Shown here: piece after piece, positions 1 to 11,236 of the stretch
Position numbering within the stretch: the first letter of the stretch is position 1
Layout of the letters: every line of letters begins with the position of its first letter
Assembly: GCF_027409185.1 (NCBI RefSeq)
Contig: NC_084463.1
Span: 52,198,907 to 52,262,906 of the forward strand
Source of the DNA: Cynocephalus volans
Taxonomy: Eukaryota > Chordata > Mammalia > Dermoptera > Cynocephalidae
DNA: 64,000 nucleotides
Direction: 5' to 3'
The notes under the pieces: generated by a model
What the model was told of the DNA's origin: nothing
The model's input: the letters and a program-made list of their open reading frames with translations, nothing else
Databases searched by the model: none
Program-made: the position numbers and the translations under genes

Positions 1-1010
1 CCATGAAGCAGTACTGAGGGTTCAGGCCACAGTGATGTTCTCCCAGGTGAGATTCTTATTCATATTCATAGGGTGAACTCCTTCAAACTCTGTCACAGCT
101 CCTGTACCCCTAAGAAAACCAGAATGTCATCCCATGCCCCAATGTCCCACCTAGAAGTCCCTGTCCCTGAAAACTTGGTCTTATAGCAACATATGTAAAC
201 TCAGACCAGGAGCGCTAGGCAGGCTACACAGTGCAGGAGGAGACAGAAACTTGACTTGCTGAAGAGATACCAAAAAATCACACTAACACAACTACCACAG
301 AGTAGCACCCAGTCTGCACACACCTCAGTTATTATCTGGGAATTTGGGGCAGTACACTAATATCAACACCCTCATGTCACAGATGGGTAAAGTGAATGTC
401 CCATAGGTCGGTACCAGGCTCCTGGATGGTGGAGCTGGAATGTGGCCTCCCGCACACCTCCCAGGCTCGCTGTCTTCACACACCCACACTCTCTTTCCCA
501 TCGCCATCCTGGACCTGAGCCCCCGTTCTGGGACATATGGAACCGGCTTCTGCACACCCGCAGCGCACACCCGCCTTCAGGAAGTACCGTCCTGTGACAG
601 AGATATCGAGGAAAGCGCAGCCCGGGCGCCCCTTCCCCGGCCCAGGTCCGCGCTCGCGGCGCACGTCAGGCCCCGCCTGCCCGAGGCCCGCGGCGCTTCT
701 GCCCAACAAGTGCCAGGGCCCTCGTCTCCCCCAGATCCCTGAGGCCCACAGGGCTCCTCTTTCACCCTCGCACCCACACTGAAGAATGCACAATCCAACA
801 CCTGGATCTGGGGAGCAGCGTGCGGAGAGCGGCATCATCCAGAATGCCCCACAATAGATGGCGGAGTGCATGGGGCCGCACGTGCGCAGTAGATACCCGG
901 AAACACCTGCCCCACGGTGGTCCTGTGAGGGTGACGTCATTGCCCGGCAAAACTACATTTCCCAGATAGCGAGGTGAGTAAGCAGGCACAAAAAAAGACC
1001 TTTTTCTATA
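1..1010 (-). repeat. Segmental duplication copy 1 of the KRAB-ZNF promoter block
   Basis: This stretch matches about 36621-37620 in the same orientation over nearly its whole length. Shared landmarks are the 'aggagcgcta' block (about 208 and 36847), the 'aatatcaacaccctcatgtc' block (about 359 and 36988), the 'ggtcggtaccaggctcc' block and the 'actacatttcccaga' element. Similarity stops near 1010, where the sequence upstream of the promoter diverges from the other copy. Because the 37-kb copy is the promoter of a minus-strand gene, this copy should drive a paralogue whose coding exons lie left of base 1. Identity was judged by eye only. Confidence 0.85.
440..960 (-). promoter_or_regulatory. CpG-island promoter, predicted first exon of an off-window KRAB-ZNF paralogue
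   Basis: A GC- and CpG-rich island in otherwise AT-rich DNA. It carries the same promoter elements as the 37-kb island: 'actacatttcccaga' near 951 (the ACTACA-N2-TCCCA type bound by ZNF143/THAP11), 'agatggcgga' near 856 (YY1-like) and 'gtgcgcagta' near 882 (NRF1-like half). No recognisable protein is encoded; the open frames here come from the base composition. Direction is inferred from homology with the 37-kb promoter. Confidence 0.7.
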
Positions 1011-1264
1011 ATGCATCACACAGTATCACGCTCTGTAAGTTAAAGTTTTTCATGTTTGAGAATGTGCTTCAATTGTTCGATGCTATGTGGGTTGTAATAT
1101 GAAATGTACATCTTACCATGGGCTGAATTTCAAAAGTAACTGAAAGCCATAAATTATTCTTAGTCACTATTTTTGCCTTTGAAACGTGTTCACCAAGTTG
1201 CCTTGTAATGTGGTCATCACACAAATTTTCCTGTAAAAAGAAAGGTCTTATTTCCTACTGTGCT

Positions 1265-1345
<81 letters not shown>

Positions 1346-2605
1346 AAGACAGAGAGAGAGATAGAAAGAGCGATTCCCTCTTGTACCCTGTGTTCCAATT
1401 GTCCACTGCTCCTTGGCCACAGGCCTAAAATAAAAATCTCAGCCCAATGCACCTGCACGCATAATTCAAATAAAATTTGGGGAGTGAAGTCACCATGAGT
1501 AAATGTTGACAATAAGGTGTAAGGGAGAGGAGCCTCATGTGCCTGAGAATGAAGGTCAACGCAGGCCAACCCAGGTGTGCCACAGAAGTGCTGGATTCAC
1601 CTTTATCAGGAGCTCTCCATTCTCTCCTTCACAGAACTCTTTCTTTTCTCAACTAAATACTTTCTCTCTCTCTGACTTGTCTATTCTTATACAGTATGAA
1701 TAAGGCATTGGGCTTCCAGGACCTGCAGGCTGTGACCAGAACATTAACAGTGAATTGTTACCCCTTTACTATAACTTTCTTCTCACTTTTGGTTTGTGGA
1801 TTCTCTCCCATGTGCTTCATTCCCACACCCAGTTCTTCCTCGTACCCTTCCTCAATGAATGGCTCACAGGCTGGTGGAAGGAGTAAGTCTTGAAGATCAC
1901 CTGACAGCACACAGGGTAAAGGGTTTACCAACAAGATAAGAAAAAAATGGTGATGAAGCAGGGGTTAGAATTTCAGATGCATTTTACATGAGCCAACTTT
2001 CTTCCTGCTTTTGAAGTTACTCACAGCTCAGATGTGAATGATTCCCTGGCTGCCTTGCTATTTCTCATACTCACTTTAAAATGTCCAGTCACTTTTGTAC
2101 AAATTGAAGTAGAGTTTTCTTTACTATTTTTCTTACTACAATAGTTTATTACTGATGAAGATCTGTCCTTACCAATGGGAATAATGTCCAGCTTTATCCT
2201 TCTTGAGGAATTCCTTTTCCACAAATTTAGGAGCTGAGAAACTTACTTCTGACTTGATTCAGGATAGCAGACATTTCCTGTCATGGGCTGGGACCATGCT
2301 AAGTGTGTTGAAACCATGAAGATAAATTTTCCATACTATTGCCATGTTTCTACACTCCCTTACCGTTATGCATGGTCAGAAGATAAGTTATGGCCAATGA
2401 AATGCCTCCAAAAAAGCATAGAAAAACCAGTGTGCAACCTGAAATGTGCTCCAGATGAATTAACTTTAAGTATTCAGAACCCAAAACAGCCTAAGTCCTG
2501 GAGTCACTCTGAGCAGGAACATGCACACCTTGTTGACCTGAATGTCAACGTGAGTGAGAAATATGTTCTCTTCTCTGCAACCACTGAGATAAGAAAATTA
2601 TTAGT
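1011..2605. other. Non-coding stretch, no gene seen
   Basis: Apart from the microsatellite at 1267-1343, I see no exon, RNA gene or clear transposon. About 2280-2605 resembles the 3' part of an old interspersed repeat (an 'agcaggaaca...gagtgagaaatat' style end) but I cannot name it. The 110-residue open frame starting at 2283 falls inside it and looks like chance. Confidence 0.5.
1267..1343. repeat. Compound (TG)n(AG)n microsatellite
   Basis: An uninterrupted TG run of about 45 bases passes directly into an AG run of about 28 bases. It has no counterpart beside the duplicate promoter at 37.6 kb, so it arose after the duplication or outside the duplicated unit. Confidence 0.98.
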
Positions 2606-2770
2606 ATTTTTTTAAAAGATGACTGGTAAGGGGATCTTAACCCTTGATTTGTTGTTGTCAGCACCATGTTCTCTGAAGTGAGCTAACTGGTCATCCTTAT
2701 GTAGGGATCCAAACATGTGGCCTTGGTGTTATCAGCACCGCAGTCTCCCAAGTGAGCCATGACCCTGCCC
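2606..2770 (-). mobile_element. Dimeric tRNA-Ile-derived SINE (colugo CYN type)
   Basis: Read on the minus strand it starts with a tRNA-like head, including the 'ctgataacaccaaggcc' anticodon-arm region and a GGATCC-type B box. A second, shorter tRNA-like half and an A-rich tail follow (plus-strand poly-T near 2606). Moderately diverged. Confidence 0.8.
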
Positions 2771-3540
2771 TAGAAGATTATATTTAATGGAGAACAATTA
2801 AATCTGGTGGGTCTAACAATCTGCACTCGCTCTCCACACCGCACAGAAGGGAGCATGGAGATGTGCTGAGTTGAAGTGATGGCAGTGGGGGTTTAGAGAG
2901 ATGAGGCCATAGGAATTGGCAGGCAGGGTTCTGGAGAGGAGGGAGCAATGCAGAGAGAGAGAGTGTGAAAGAGAGAAAGAGTGATCTTCATATGTGCATA
3001 TACTCCAGAGTGTTAGCATAAACACAGTACCCCCATGCATTGTGGGGGTGCGAGTGGGTGTTGTGGGGGAAGATCAAGATGCTTGCAAAAGATGAAGAGA
3101 GCAATAATCGGGAAACTACAGGGCTCTATGGAGCTTGAAAATGTTTGTGTGCTTAGTCAAAGTTGCAGGCGAGGTGCTCCATCTGGGCTGGGCTCTGTCT
3201 CCTGCTGTCTATCTACACTCAGCCCTTTCTCTTCACCTAGATCTGTCTGGGTTCAGTGCTCTACAAATGCCCTCCTCTTAAAATTTTGTAGATGTAGCAA
3301 GTTGCTGTCATCTCCCATCTCCATTTCATGTTAGTCCAATGCCACTGATTTTAGATTTCTGTCCTTCAGAATTGTGAAAGAATAAATTTCTGCTATTTTA
3401 AGCCATTATGTTTGCAATGATTTCTTATAGAAGCAATAAAAAATAAGAGTCCCTTGCAGCTTAATTCCTCTATTTGTATCAAGCAGATGTAGCCAACAAT
3501 AACTGGTACCTATAAACAGTGATTAGATCTGTTGGAAAAC
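2771..3540. other. Non-coding stretch with an old repeat 3' end
   Basis: No gene seen. Around 3230-3440 the sequence ends in 'gctattttaagccattatgt', the style of several old mammalian LTR/MaLR 3' ends. A GA-rich patch lies near 2957-2983. Confidence 0.4.
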
Positions 3541-5140
3541 AAAACAAAATAGATTTTAAAACATAAAAACTCATTAGAGAAAATAAGGAACCTTTTATAA
3601 TGGTGGAAGAGTTTATTTATTAGTAAAAAAGAATTAAAGTTCAGAAGGCTGCTAAAGCAGTGATTAGATGTAAATTTTTACATGTTTATATGTATATTAA
3701 GAAGGAACAATGATCTCAAAATAATGTTAAGCTTCCCCCAAAATATACTGAAAATAGTAAGGCAAACAGAATCTAAAGTAAGCATAAGAAAAGAAAACAA
3801 TAAAATTACACACACACAAAAGAAATGGAATACGTAATAAAAAATAATAAAGAATAACAATAACACTAAAAGCAGATTAATAACAGATAAAAAAAATCGA
3901 CAAATCTTTAGCTAGTCCAAGGTAAAAGAGAAAAAAATAAAGAAGAGAGAGAAGACTCAAATAACTACAATCAAAGAGCAAAGACGTCCTTACTACCAAA
4001 CTTACACAAATAAAGAAAATATTAGAGAAGAATAATGTGCAGGATTATATGCCAATATGTTAGATAATTTACATAAAATGGAGAAATTCCTAGAAAGTCA
4101 GAAACTACTGGAAGTTTCTCAAGAATATGATAAATAATGTGAGTAGACCTATGATAACTGTTTTTATATTTAAAAACTACTATACACAATATAAATTTTT
4201 TGTTCAGAAACTTCACTAATTCTACCAAACATTTGGAGAAGATTTAATATAAAGTCTACTCAAGCTGTCTAAAAAATAGAAACACAGTAGAGACAATTTT
4301 ACATTCATTACACGAGGTGGTTTCACTATGATACCAAAAAACATACTGAGATAGTACAAGAAAAAAAAACCCTCAAACCAGTTTACCTTGTAAGTATAGA
4401 TACAAAATCCTTCAAAAACAATACAACCAAACAGAATTCAGCAACATACATAATAATTATTCTCCGTTACCCAGTTAAATTCTCAGAAATAGAAGGTTGG
4501 TTAACAACTAAAAACTTTTTAACATAATGTACACATCAATACAACAACAAACAAAATCACCTGACCATCTCAATAGATACAGAAAATGATTTTGACAAAA
4601 TTTAACATATTTTAATGATGAAAACACTTAACACAGGAATAGCAGGAAACATCAACAACAGATAAAGAGCATTAAAATATAAACTCACAAACAAACAAAA
4701 ACCCCACAGCTAACATTATTCTTCATAGCCAAAGCCAGCATACTTATTTTCTGAGATCAGGAACAAGATCAGTATGTCCATTCTCACCACATCTACTTAT
4801 TGCTGTACTAGATGTGCTAGCCAGGACAATTTGGCAACAGAAATAAATAAAAAGTATTAACATTTTAAAGGAAATACAATCATCTTTATTTACAGATGAC
4901 ATGGTCTTGTATCTAGAAAATTGTAAGGAATTCACTAAAAGCTCTTAAAACTAATGAAAAACTTCATGAAAGTAATAGAATAGATCAATGTACAAAAATT
5001 AATCAAATTTCTGTACATAAGAAATAAACAGTCCCAAAATAAAATTGAGAAGACAATTCTACATATAATAATATCAAAAGCAAAACATGAGTAACTCAAA
5101 CAAAAGAAGTATAAACTTGCACAATGAAAACTACAACACA
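3541..5140 (+). mobile_element. Ancient L1 ORF2 fragment, plus strand (block copy A)
   Basis: A decayed L1 reverse-transcriptase region. It follows the usual L1 ORF2 order, with the 'gacaaatctttagctagtcc' area near 3900, a 'ttcaccaaacatttggagaa' style area near 4220, a 'gccattctcaccacatctac' style area near 4775 and 'ttatttacagatgacatggt' near 4886 (the FADDM region). Many stops and gaps; not coding. The same L1 stretch recurs at 10085-11065. Confidence 0.8.
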
Positions 5141-5638
5141 TGGCCAGTGTGGAAAGACTTAGGTATCATTCCTGAGCCTCATGTCCTTGGCTCTGAGGAC
5201 TGTACCTTAATAGAGAGAGAAAAGGGATTTCATTCACGGACTTTATATCATGAAAATGGGGTCAGGGTGAGTTCTACACATCCAAGTGTGTATTACTGTC
5301 CTCATTTTTATGGTCAGAAGACTGAGGCCCACTAATAAAAGGAATGTGAATCCATATTTTAGAGTATGGAATATAGTCACTGGTTGTCCCCACCAACACT
5401 TGCTAACCATTCTGTATTGAAAGGATATCTGATATCATACCAACAAGTGTTTGGTGTTTTTATTATTATAAAATAAATATAACAAAACTTTTGCCACTTT
5501 AATAAGCATTTTAAAACATACAATTACATAAAATTAAATATATTGACAATGCTGTGTGTTGGGAAAATGGGATAATTTGGTCAGGGTCCTCACCTCGGGT
5601 CCAGTTGGGTATGGTTCAGCATCCTTTGTGAGCAAATT

Positions 5639-5700
5639 GTGTGTGTGTGTGTGTGTGTGTGTGTGCACGCACGAGTGTGTGTGTGTGCAGTTAGTGTGCA
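5639..5700. repeat. (TG)n microsatellite
   Basis: A GTGTGT run of about 26 bases followed by an imperfect GTGTGTGTG patch to about 5700. Confidence 0.95.
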
Positions 5701-5884
5701 TGCGTGCCAGTGTATCTTTTTAGTTTTGTTGCTACTCTTGTGTTCTTCTGCAAAGAGAAAGAGAGAGAGAGGACAGAGGAGTTTTAGTGAAGCAGGTGGG
5801 TGGCCGTTGGCCTTGGGTGTTGGCCCCACGCAGCCATGTTTTCAAACCTATGGCTTCCAAGGACCTTTTGTCCAGTTACTTAGC

Positions 5885-6235
5885 TCATAGACTTGCATGG
5901 AAGGGTCTGGTGACCTAGTCTCCTGTGTGAGGGGTGTGGGGACCCAGCATGGCATGTGAGGGTTTGTGACCCAGTCTGTGAATGGGCTTGAGGGGTCTGG
6001 GAGCTCCAGACCCAGCCCTAGCTTAACAATCGGCCCAGTTGGTGCAGGATTATGGGCATGTAAAAGAGCCCAACAACTGGCATGGCCCCCTAGTTTTACA
6101 ATTGGCATCAGGAACAAGATTAAGAGCTAGACATTTGGTGCTGTGAGGATTCCAGGCCTTAGCCTAGCCCTAGTGCAACAATTGGTGACATCGACAGGAT
6201 TCTGACATTAGCCCTTGCCCTGGCTTCACACTGTG
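5885..6235 (+). repeat. Unclassified interspersed repeat with 'ggtctggtgacc' motifs
   Basis: It contains repeated 'gggtctggtgacc' and 'gtgacccagtct' units, followed by 'ctagcttaacaat' and 'acaattggca'. The same order occurs at 44195-44350. The layout resembles the untranslated leader behind an ERV 5' LTR, but I see no gag frame. Family unknown. Confidence 0.45.
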
Positions 6236-6619
6236 TAAACACCACTTATATCCATCCAGAGCTTTTTTTTTTTTTACATCCTAACCATAATCTGTGTACC
6301 CTCTAATGAATAACTCACCAGTATTACTTCCCCTTCAGTTTCTGGTAAGCTGTGATCTACTTCTATCTCCAAATTTTTCTTTTTTAACTTTTTTCTTAAT
6401 TGACCAATGATAATTGTACATATTTATGAAGTAAAATGTGATATTTGGGTACATTTATATAGTGTGCAGTGACTATATCAAAGTAATTAGCATGTCTTTT
6501 TTTCCTAAAGGTTATGAGGTTTTAGGTCGCGACATGACTTCAGTACAGCTCACGCCAACACAGCTATCCTGTAACCCTGCTGCTTTATTTCATTATATAC
6601 ACAAAAGCAGTTTTTCCAG
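6236..6619. other. AT-rich stretch, no gene seen
   Basis: The 'aattgtacatatttatgaagtaaaatgtga' area near 6412 resembles L1 3' sequence. Nothing else is recognisable. Confidence 0.35.
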
Positions 6620-7265
6620 CTGTGTAATGTAATCCACTGAAGACTCACAAATTACTTTATTGGATGAGAACAAACATCTATTAATAGACTGAAAGAGTTA
6701 AATTAATTTATTGTTTGTTTGCAAATTTAAAGTGAAATGGAGACAAGATTTTTCCATAGTTTAAAATGCATTTGTAAAAAATAGATTTGGGTTCTATGAT
6801 AGGAATACCTATATCAAAACTAAAAAATATTAATAATTAAAATGTTACTTATTTCCATAATGGACTAGTTGACCCACATTTGAATTTCCCCATTAGTCCC
6901 ATAATGTCCCAGGTTGACGAACCAGGATTTAATAAAGAACCAGAATTTCATGTCATTGTCATGTGGACAGAGGCCAAACCTTATTCAGCAGGCCCTGGTC
7001 TCCTGGTAACAGGGCTCCCTGCTGAGAAAATAAGAAAAATGTTTTTCTTCTTTGGCTCCCACGGGGATTCAGACCGTCTACTGGGAAATGTAGTCTCAAC
7101 CTCCAGTGACGTTATCAGCACAGGAATATGGGAAGGGTTGCTCTCTGGGATGCTTCTGCGCATGTGCTTCTCCACCCATACCTGCCATCTTCACCTGCTA
7201 CTTTCCTACCCTTTGGCTCTCCAGACACTGCTCCTCAGATGTTGGGTTATCCAAAAAGCAACTTG
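6620..7265 (+). pseudogene. Decayed, inverted copy of the KRAB-ZNF promoter block (copy A)
   Basis: This is the reverse complement of about 37400-38120 with heavy decay. It retains 'ctgggaaatgtagtc' at about 7081 (inverted ACTACA-N2-TCCCA), 'cttctgcgcatgtgc' at about 7153 (NRF1-like) and 'gccatctt' at about 7184 (inverted YY1-like). Most CpGs are gone. It would point to the right, but I find no KRAB or finger exon behind it, so it looks like an orphaned promoter. Confidence 0.75.
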
Positions 7266-7311
7266 AGCTCAACAAATCCAAAGCAAAAACCACGTTCTTT
7301 ATTCGTCTCCT

Positions 7312-7510
7312 GTAATGAGAGCACTTCAAAAATTTCATGGAAAGATTACTATTTCCTTTTAGTTCTATTTTTCATTTTCTTTTCTTTTTTTTTTTTGGCA
7401 GCTGTCAACTACAGGGATCTGTACCATGACATATGTGTTATAACACCACACTGTAACCAACTGGCTAGCCCTACTCCTTATTTCTATGAACTTTTGTACT
7501 ACACTCATAT
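7312..7510. mobile_element. Mariner-type MITE interrupted by a SINE
   Basis: The left terminal repeat 'gagcacttcaaaaatttcatgg' style sequence lies near 7319 and the right one, 'ctatgaacttttgtacta', near 7484. Both are imperfect forms of the 'gtacttcaaaaagttcatgg' mariner end. The uninterrupted paralogue is at 52127-52205 and an unrelated copy is at 35650-35736. Confidence 0.6.
7385..7473 (-). mobile_element. Old monomeric tRNA-like SINE inserted in the MITE
   Basis: Plus-strand poly-T, then 'ttataacaccacactgtaaccaactggct', which is the reverse complement of an old tRNA-Ile-like head. It is absent from the paralogous MITE at 52.1 kb. Confidence 0.6.
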
Positions 7511-7949
7511 ATGATATTGTTACCAAGTAGTCTTGACCCAAACCACCAAAAGAGGATTTTTCCCAAACTCCTTCCTCTCTCCCAGATCCAATCACATCTG
7601 GTCTCATGTCCTGCTACTTTTGTTCTTGTGTTTTTAAATTTTTATTGCAATGGCTACATGCAGTACCTCTAAAAGGGGTAGCACTCTTGTTGCTCAAAAA
7701 TAGCCATTTTCTATTTTACCATGGAAATCTCACTTTTGGGAAAACCTGAAGAATACGTTTGATCAGTGATGAGGATTCATCTTTCTTATGCTTTGTGCTA
7801 CTAGCAAGCAGGTGTAGAAACACACTTAGGAGTCAGTGGGAGAAACTATGCAGGAGTTCATGGGATACATGTGAGCAAGGGTCAAGAGAAAGATACACAA
7901 AGAATAAAACCCGGAAGCACAGATTTTAATAATTTGTACCTTTTTCTTA

Positions 7950-10078
7950 TATATTTTATGTCCATGATTCTATCTTAAAAACACTTTTTATTATGATATT
8001 CATTATATAAAATTTGACAGTTTAATCTTTTTTAAAGTTACAGATCAGTAGAATTAAATATATTCAAATTAATTTGCAACCATCACACCATACATCTGCA
8101 AAATGTTTTCATGTTCCTCAAATAAAATTTGTACTTTCCAAACACTAAATCCCTATTTTCCTCTACCAGAAGCCCTGGCAAGCACTATTCTACTGGCTAC
8201 ATCTATGAATTTTTCTACTTTAGAAACCTTATATAAGTGCAATCTAAAATCTTTGTTTTCTCATGACTGGCTTATTTCATGAAGCTTAATGTCCTCAAGC
8301 TTCATCTGTGTGGTAGTACTTTCCAGTATTTTTCTTACTTTCTAAAGCTCAATAGTATTATTATACACATACACCACTTGTTGTCTATCCATTCATACAC
8401 CGGTAGATGCTTAGGATGCTTCTTCCTTTTGGCCATTGTGGATAATGCTGCTGTGAACATGCAGGTGCTAATGTCCAGCTCAGTCTCAGCTTTCACTTCT
8501 TTTGGGGATATACCTAGGAGCGGAACTGATGGGCCACATGATAATTCCATGTTCAGAAATCTCTATAACTTCATCCACATTTTAATTTTCCACCAACAAT
8601 ACATTATCGTTGCAGTTTCTCCACTTCCTTTCCAACAACTGCTTCTTTTTTTTTTTTTTTTTTGTACTGGCCACTGTAATGGATGTAAAGCAATAGTTTA
8701 TTGTGGTTTTCATATGCATTTTTCCGAGTAAGTTATTTTGATCATCTTCTCATATATTTATCAGCAATTCGTCTTACGTGTATTTTTTAATTTTCTTGTT
8801 TTGCTTTTTATTTGTAGAATTTTAAAACCTATATTCTGACTATTAATACTGTATGACATATGTTTGGCAAATATTTTCCCCATGATATGGGTTGTCATTT
8901 AACTCCATTAAATGTGTCATTTGATGCAGAAAAGGTTTTAATTTTATAGTTTGACTTATTTTTATTGTTCTTATTTCTTGTGTAATACTGATTACATTAT
9001 TGCCACCTCAAAGTTATGCAGTTTCTCCCCTCTGGTTTTTCTTAAGTGAACCTTTAAAATTTACAACTATAATTTGATATCATAACATAAAATATGAGAT
9101 GATAGTTGTTCATTCATTTAGACACTAAAATTCAATCTAAATTTTGACAGCCAATGTTTCCAATTAAGGTACTATGTTTGGTCTCTAATGACTTTGGTGC
9201 TTCAAACATGCCAGATACTGTTGGCTAAGCAAGCTGCCAAGACCAACCCACATTTAAGAGAAATTCATTTTTACCCCAATGGCAGGAGTGAGAAAGAATT
9301 TGTGGCTGCCTTCACTCTATCACAAATGTCATTTTTATAATACATTTTGATCAACATATATTTTCATTTCCTGTTACATTTCTTGTTTTATTCACAAATT
9401 GTTCACAAGTGTACTATTTCATTTTTCAATATTTAAGGCTTTTCTGAAATTCTTTTTCCTTTTGATTTCTAATTTTATATCATTTTATTTAATTTGAGAA
9501 AACCCATGTTGTAAGATTTCTGTCTTGAGACTTGTTTTATCACTAAGCATTTGTTCTGTCTGGTTGAGTGTTCCCATAGAGCTTTATAAATATCAGTCAG
9601 GTCAGGACAGTGTCATTCATGTCAATATTCTTACTGGTGTTTCATCTGGTGGTCCCATCTATTAATAAGAAAGGATTATTAATTGCTGAACTGTAGTTGT
9701 AGATTTTTTGTGTTTCTTGATCTCTTCTGTTGCTTTTTAAAACAAAAATGTCTTTCAGGAATTGCTTTTAGGCACATACATATTTATAATCATTATAATA
9801 TCCCAGTGTAAGATTCATTTATTATTATGAAATGTCTCTATCTGGGGTAATACATTTTGTGCTGAAGTTTATTTTGTCTCGTATTAAGATCTTAACTTCA
9901 GCTTCTTGTTCTTAGAGTTTGCATAGTATGCTTTTTGTTTTCTGTCCTTTTACTTTCAGTCAGCGTATTTAAAGTGTGTCTCTATGGATAGCATATTGTT
10001 CAATCTGTTTTTGTCTGTTTTTGTGTTTGATCAAGTCTCACAATCTCTGCCTTTATTTAAATATTTACTCAATTTACA
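7950..10078 (-). mobile_element. Ancient L1 fragments, minus strand
   Basis: The first part (7960-8990) is the reverse complement of an L1 3' region, with 'ataaaatttgacagttta', 'cttatataagtg', 'gactggcttatttcatgaag' and 'gataatgctgctgtgaacatgcaggt'. The part at 9310-10075 resembles antisense L1 endonuclease-region sequence ('ttattattatgaaatgtct', 'gtgctgaagtttattttgtc'). About 9080-9300 is an unassigned interruption. No intact frame. Confidence 0.7.
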
Positions 10079-10084
10079 GTAAAC

Positions 10085-11065
10085 TGTTCATATGATTGAA
10101 TTTAGAACCCCAAGAAATGCCCATATCCAGAAACTTTAATGAATTCTTCCAAACATTTGGAGATTTAGTTTCAATTCTTCCGGAATTTTCCAAAATATAG
10201 GAGCAGTAAGGACCCTTCCCAACTCATTTTATGAGGCCAGGATTATCACGATAACAAAACCACAAAAAAGACAGCAAAAAAAGAAACATTGTGACCAATA
10301 TGTTTTATGAATATAGATATAAAAATCTTCAAAAAGTACAAACATGTAGAATCCAGAAACATATAAAAATGACTGTACTCTAGGACCAAGTTGGATTTAC
10401 TCCAGGAATACAAGTTTGATTAATAGCCTAAAGTTATTCAATATTATAAACCATATCAATATGATAATGAACAAAACCACATAACCATCTAAATAGATGC
10501 AGAAAATAAATTTGCCAGAATTCAACTTTCTTTCACGATGGAGAACCTGAACAATGTAGGTATAAAGGGGACTTTTCCAAACTGATAAAGGGCCCATAAA
10601 ATCCTCACAGCTAACATTAGCCTTAATGATAAAAGCCTGCATCATTATTTTCTATATTTAGGAACAGGATAAATGTATCCATTTACACCACATCTATTCA
10701 TTACTGTGCTGAAGATGCTAGCCAGAACCAGTTATCTGTTGCTAAAAAAAAAAGAAAAGAAAAGAAAGAAAGAAAAGAAATGCAGAAATACTTAAAAGGC
10801 ATTTTGTTTGAAAGAAAAAAAAAGTTTATTTTATTCACAGATGCCAAGATCTCATTTTTAGAAAATCCTAAGGAATTCACTGAAAACTCTTAGGACTAAT
10901 AAGTTTAGAAAATTAACATGATACAAGAACATTATGCAAAAATTAATTGTATTTCTTTAAACAATAAACGAACAATAGTAAAATAAAATTAACGACACAA
11001 TTCTAGTTATAATAGTATCAAAATTAAAATACTTAGGAATAACAAAGAAAAATGTGTAAGCATGA
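10085..11065 (+). mobile_element. Ancient L1 ORF2 fragment, plus strand (block copy B)
   Basis: L1 reverse-transcriptase region in the same order as at 3541-5140, with 'ccaaacatttggagattta', 'ccaagttggatttactcc', 'catttacaccacatctattc' and 'tattcacagatgccaagat'. An AAAGA-rich simple stretch lies at 10744-10780. Decayed. Confidence 0.8.
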
Positions 11066-11236
11066 GCACTTCAAAATGTGACTAGTGTGTAAACACCTAG
11101 ATATCATTATTTCTCAACATCCTCTCCTTGTCTCTGAGGACATTACCTTCACAGAGGGAGGAAAGGGAGTGCATTCTTGGCCTTTATGTTATTAGATCTT
11201 AACCCAGGGTGAGGTGCCCATTTGAATAGGAAAAAA

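Larger units (their letters stand above)
3541..7265 (+). repeat. Segmental duplication block, copy A
   Basis: This block and 10085-13540 share the same order: an L1 ORF2 fragment, a flank with 'gtgtattactgtc', 'ccatttttatgg' and 'aggcccac' (5288-5333 versus 12130-12173), then 'aatccactgaagac' and the decayed inverted promoter. Copy B additionally holds an MLT2-like LTR. Copy A additionally holds a TG microsatellite and a leader-like region. Confidence 0.7.
7262..8160. repeat. Segmental duplication, partner of 52066-53034
   Basis: 'agctcaacaaatccaaa' begins both copies. The same order follows in both: a mariner-type MITE, 'caccaaaagaggattttt' (near 7543, versus 'caaccaaaaggggattttt' near 52241), 'gggatacat' with 'gtcaagagaaagatacac' (7863-7900 versus 52560-52600), and an L1 3' fragment ending in 'cactaaatccc'. 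Confidence 0.85.

Noticed and set aside
476..940. 154-residue open frame in the left CpG island
   Set aside because: Same reason. The matching region at 37 kb does not keep the frame.
1217..1569. Frames rich in S-L-S-L and H-T-H-T
   Set aside because: Direct translation of the TG/AG microsatellite.
2283..2615. 110-residue frame as a small protein
   Set aside because: It lies in a probable old interspersed repeat, with no conserved motif and no exon signals.
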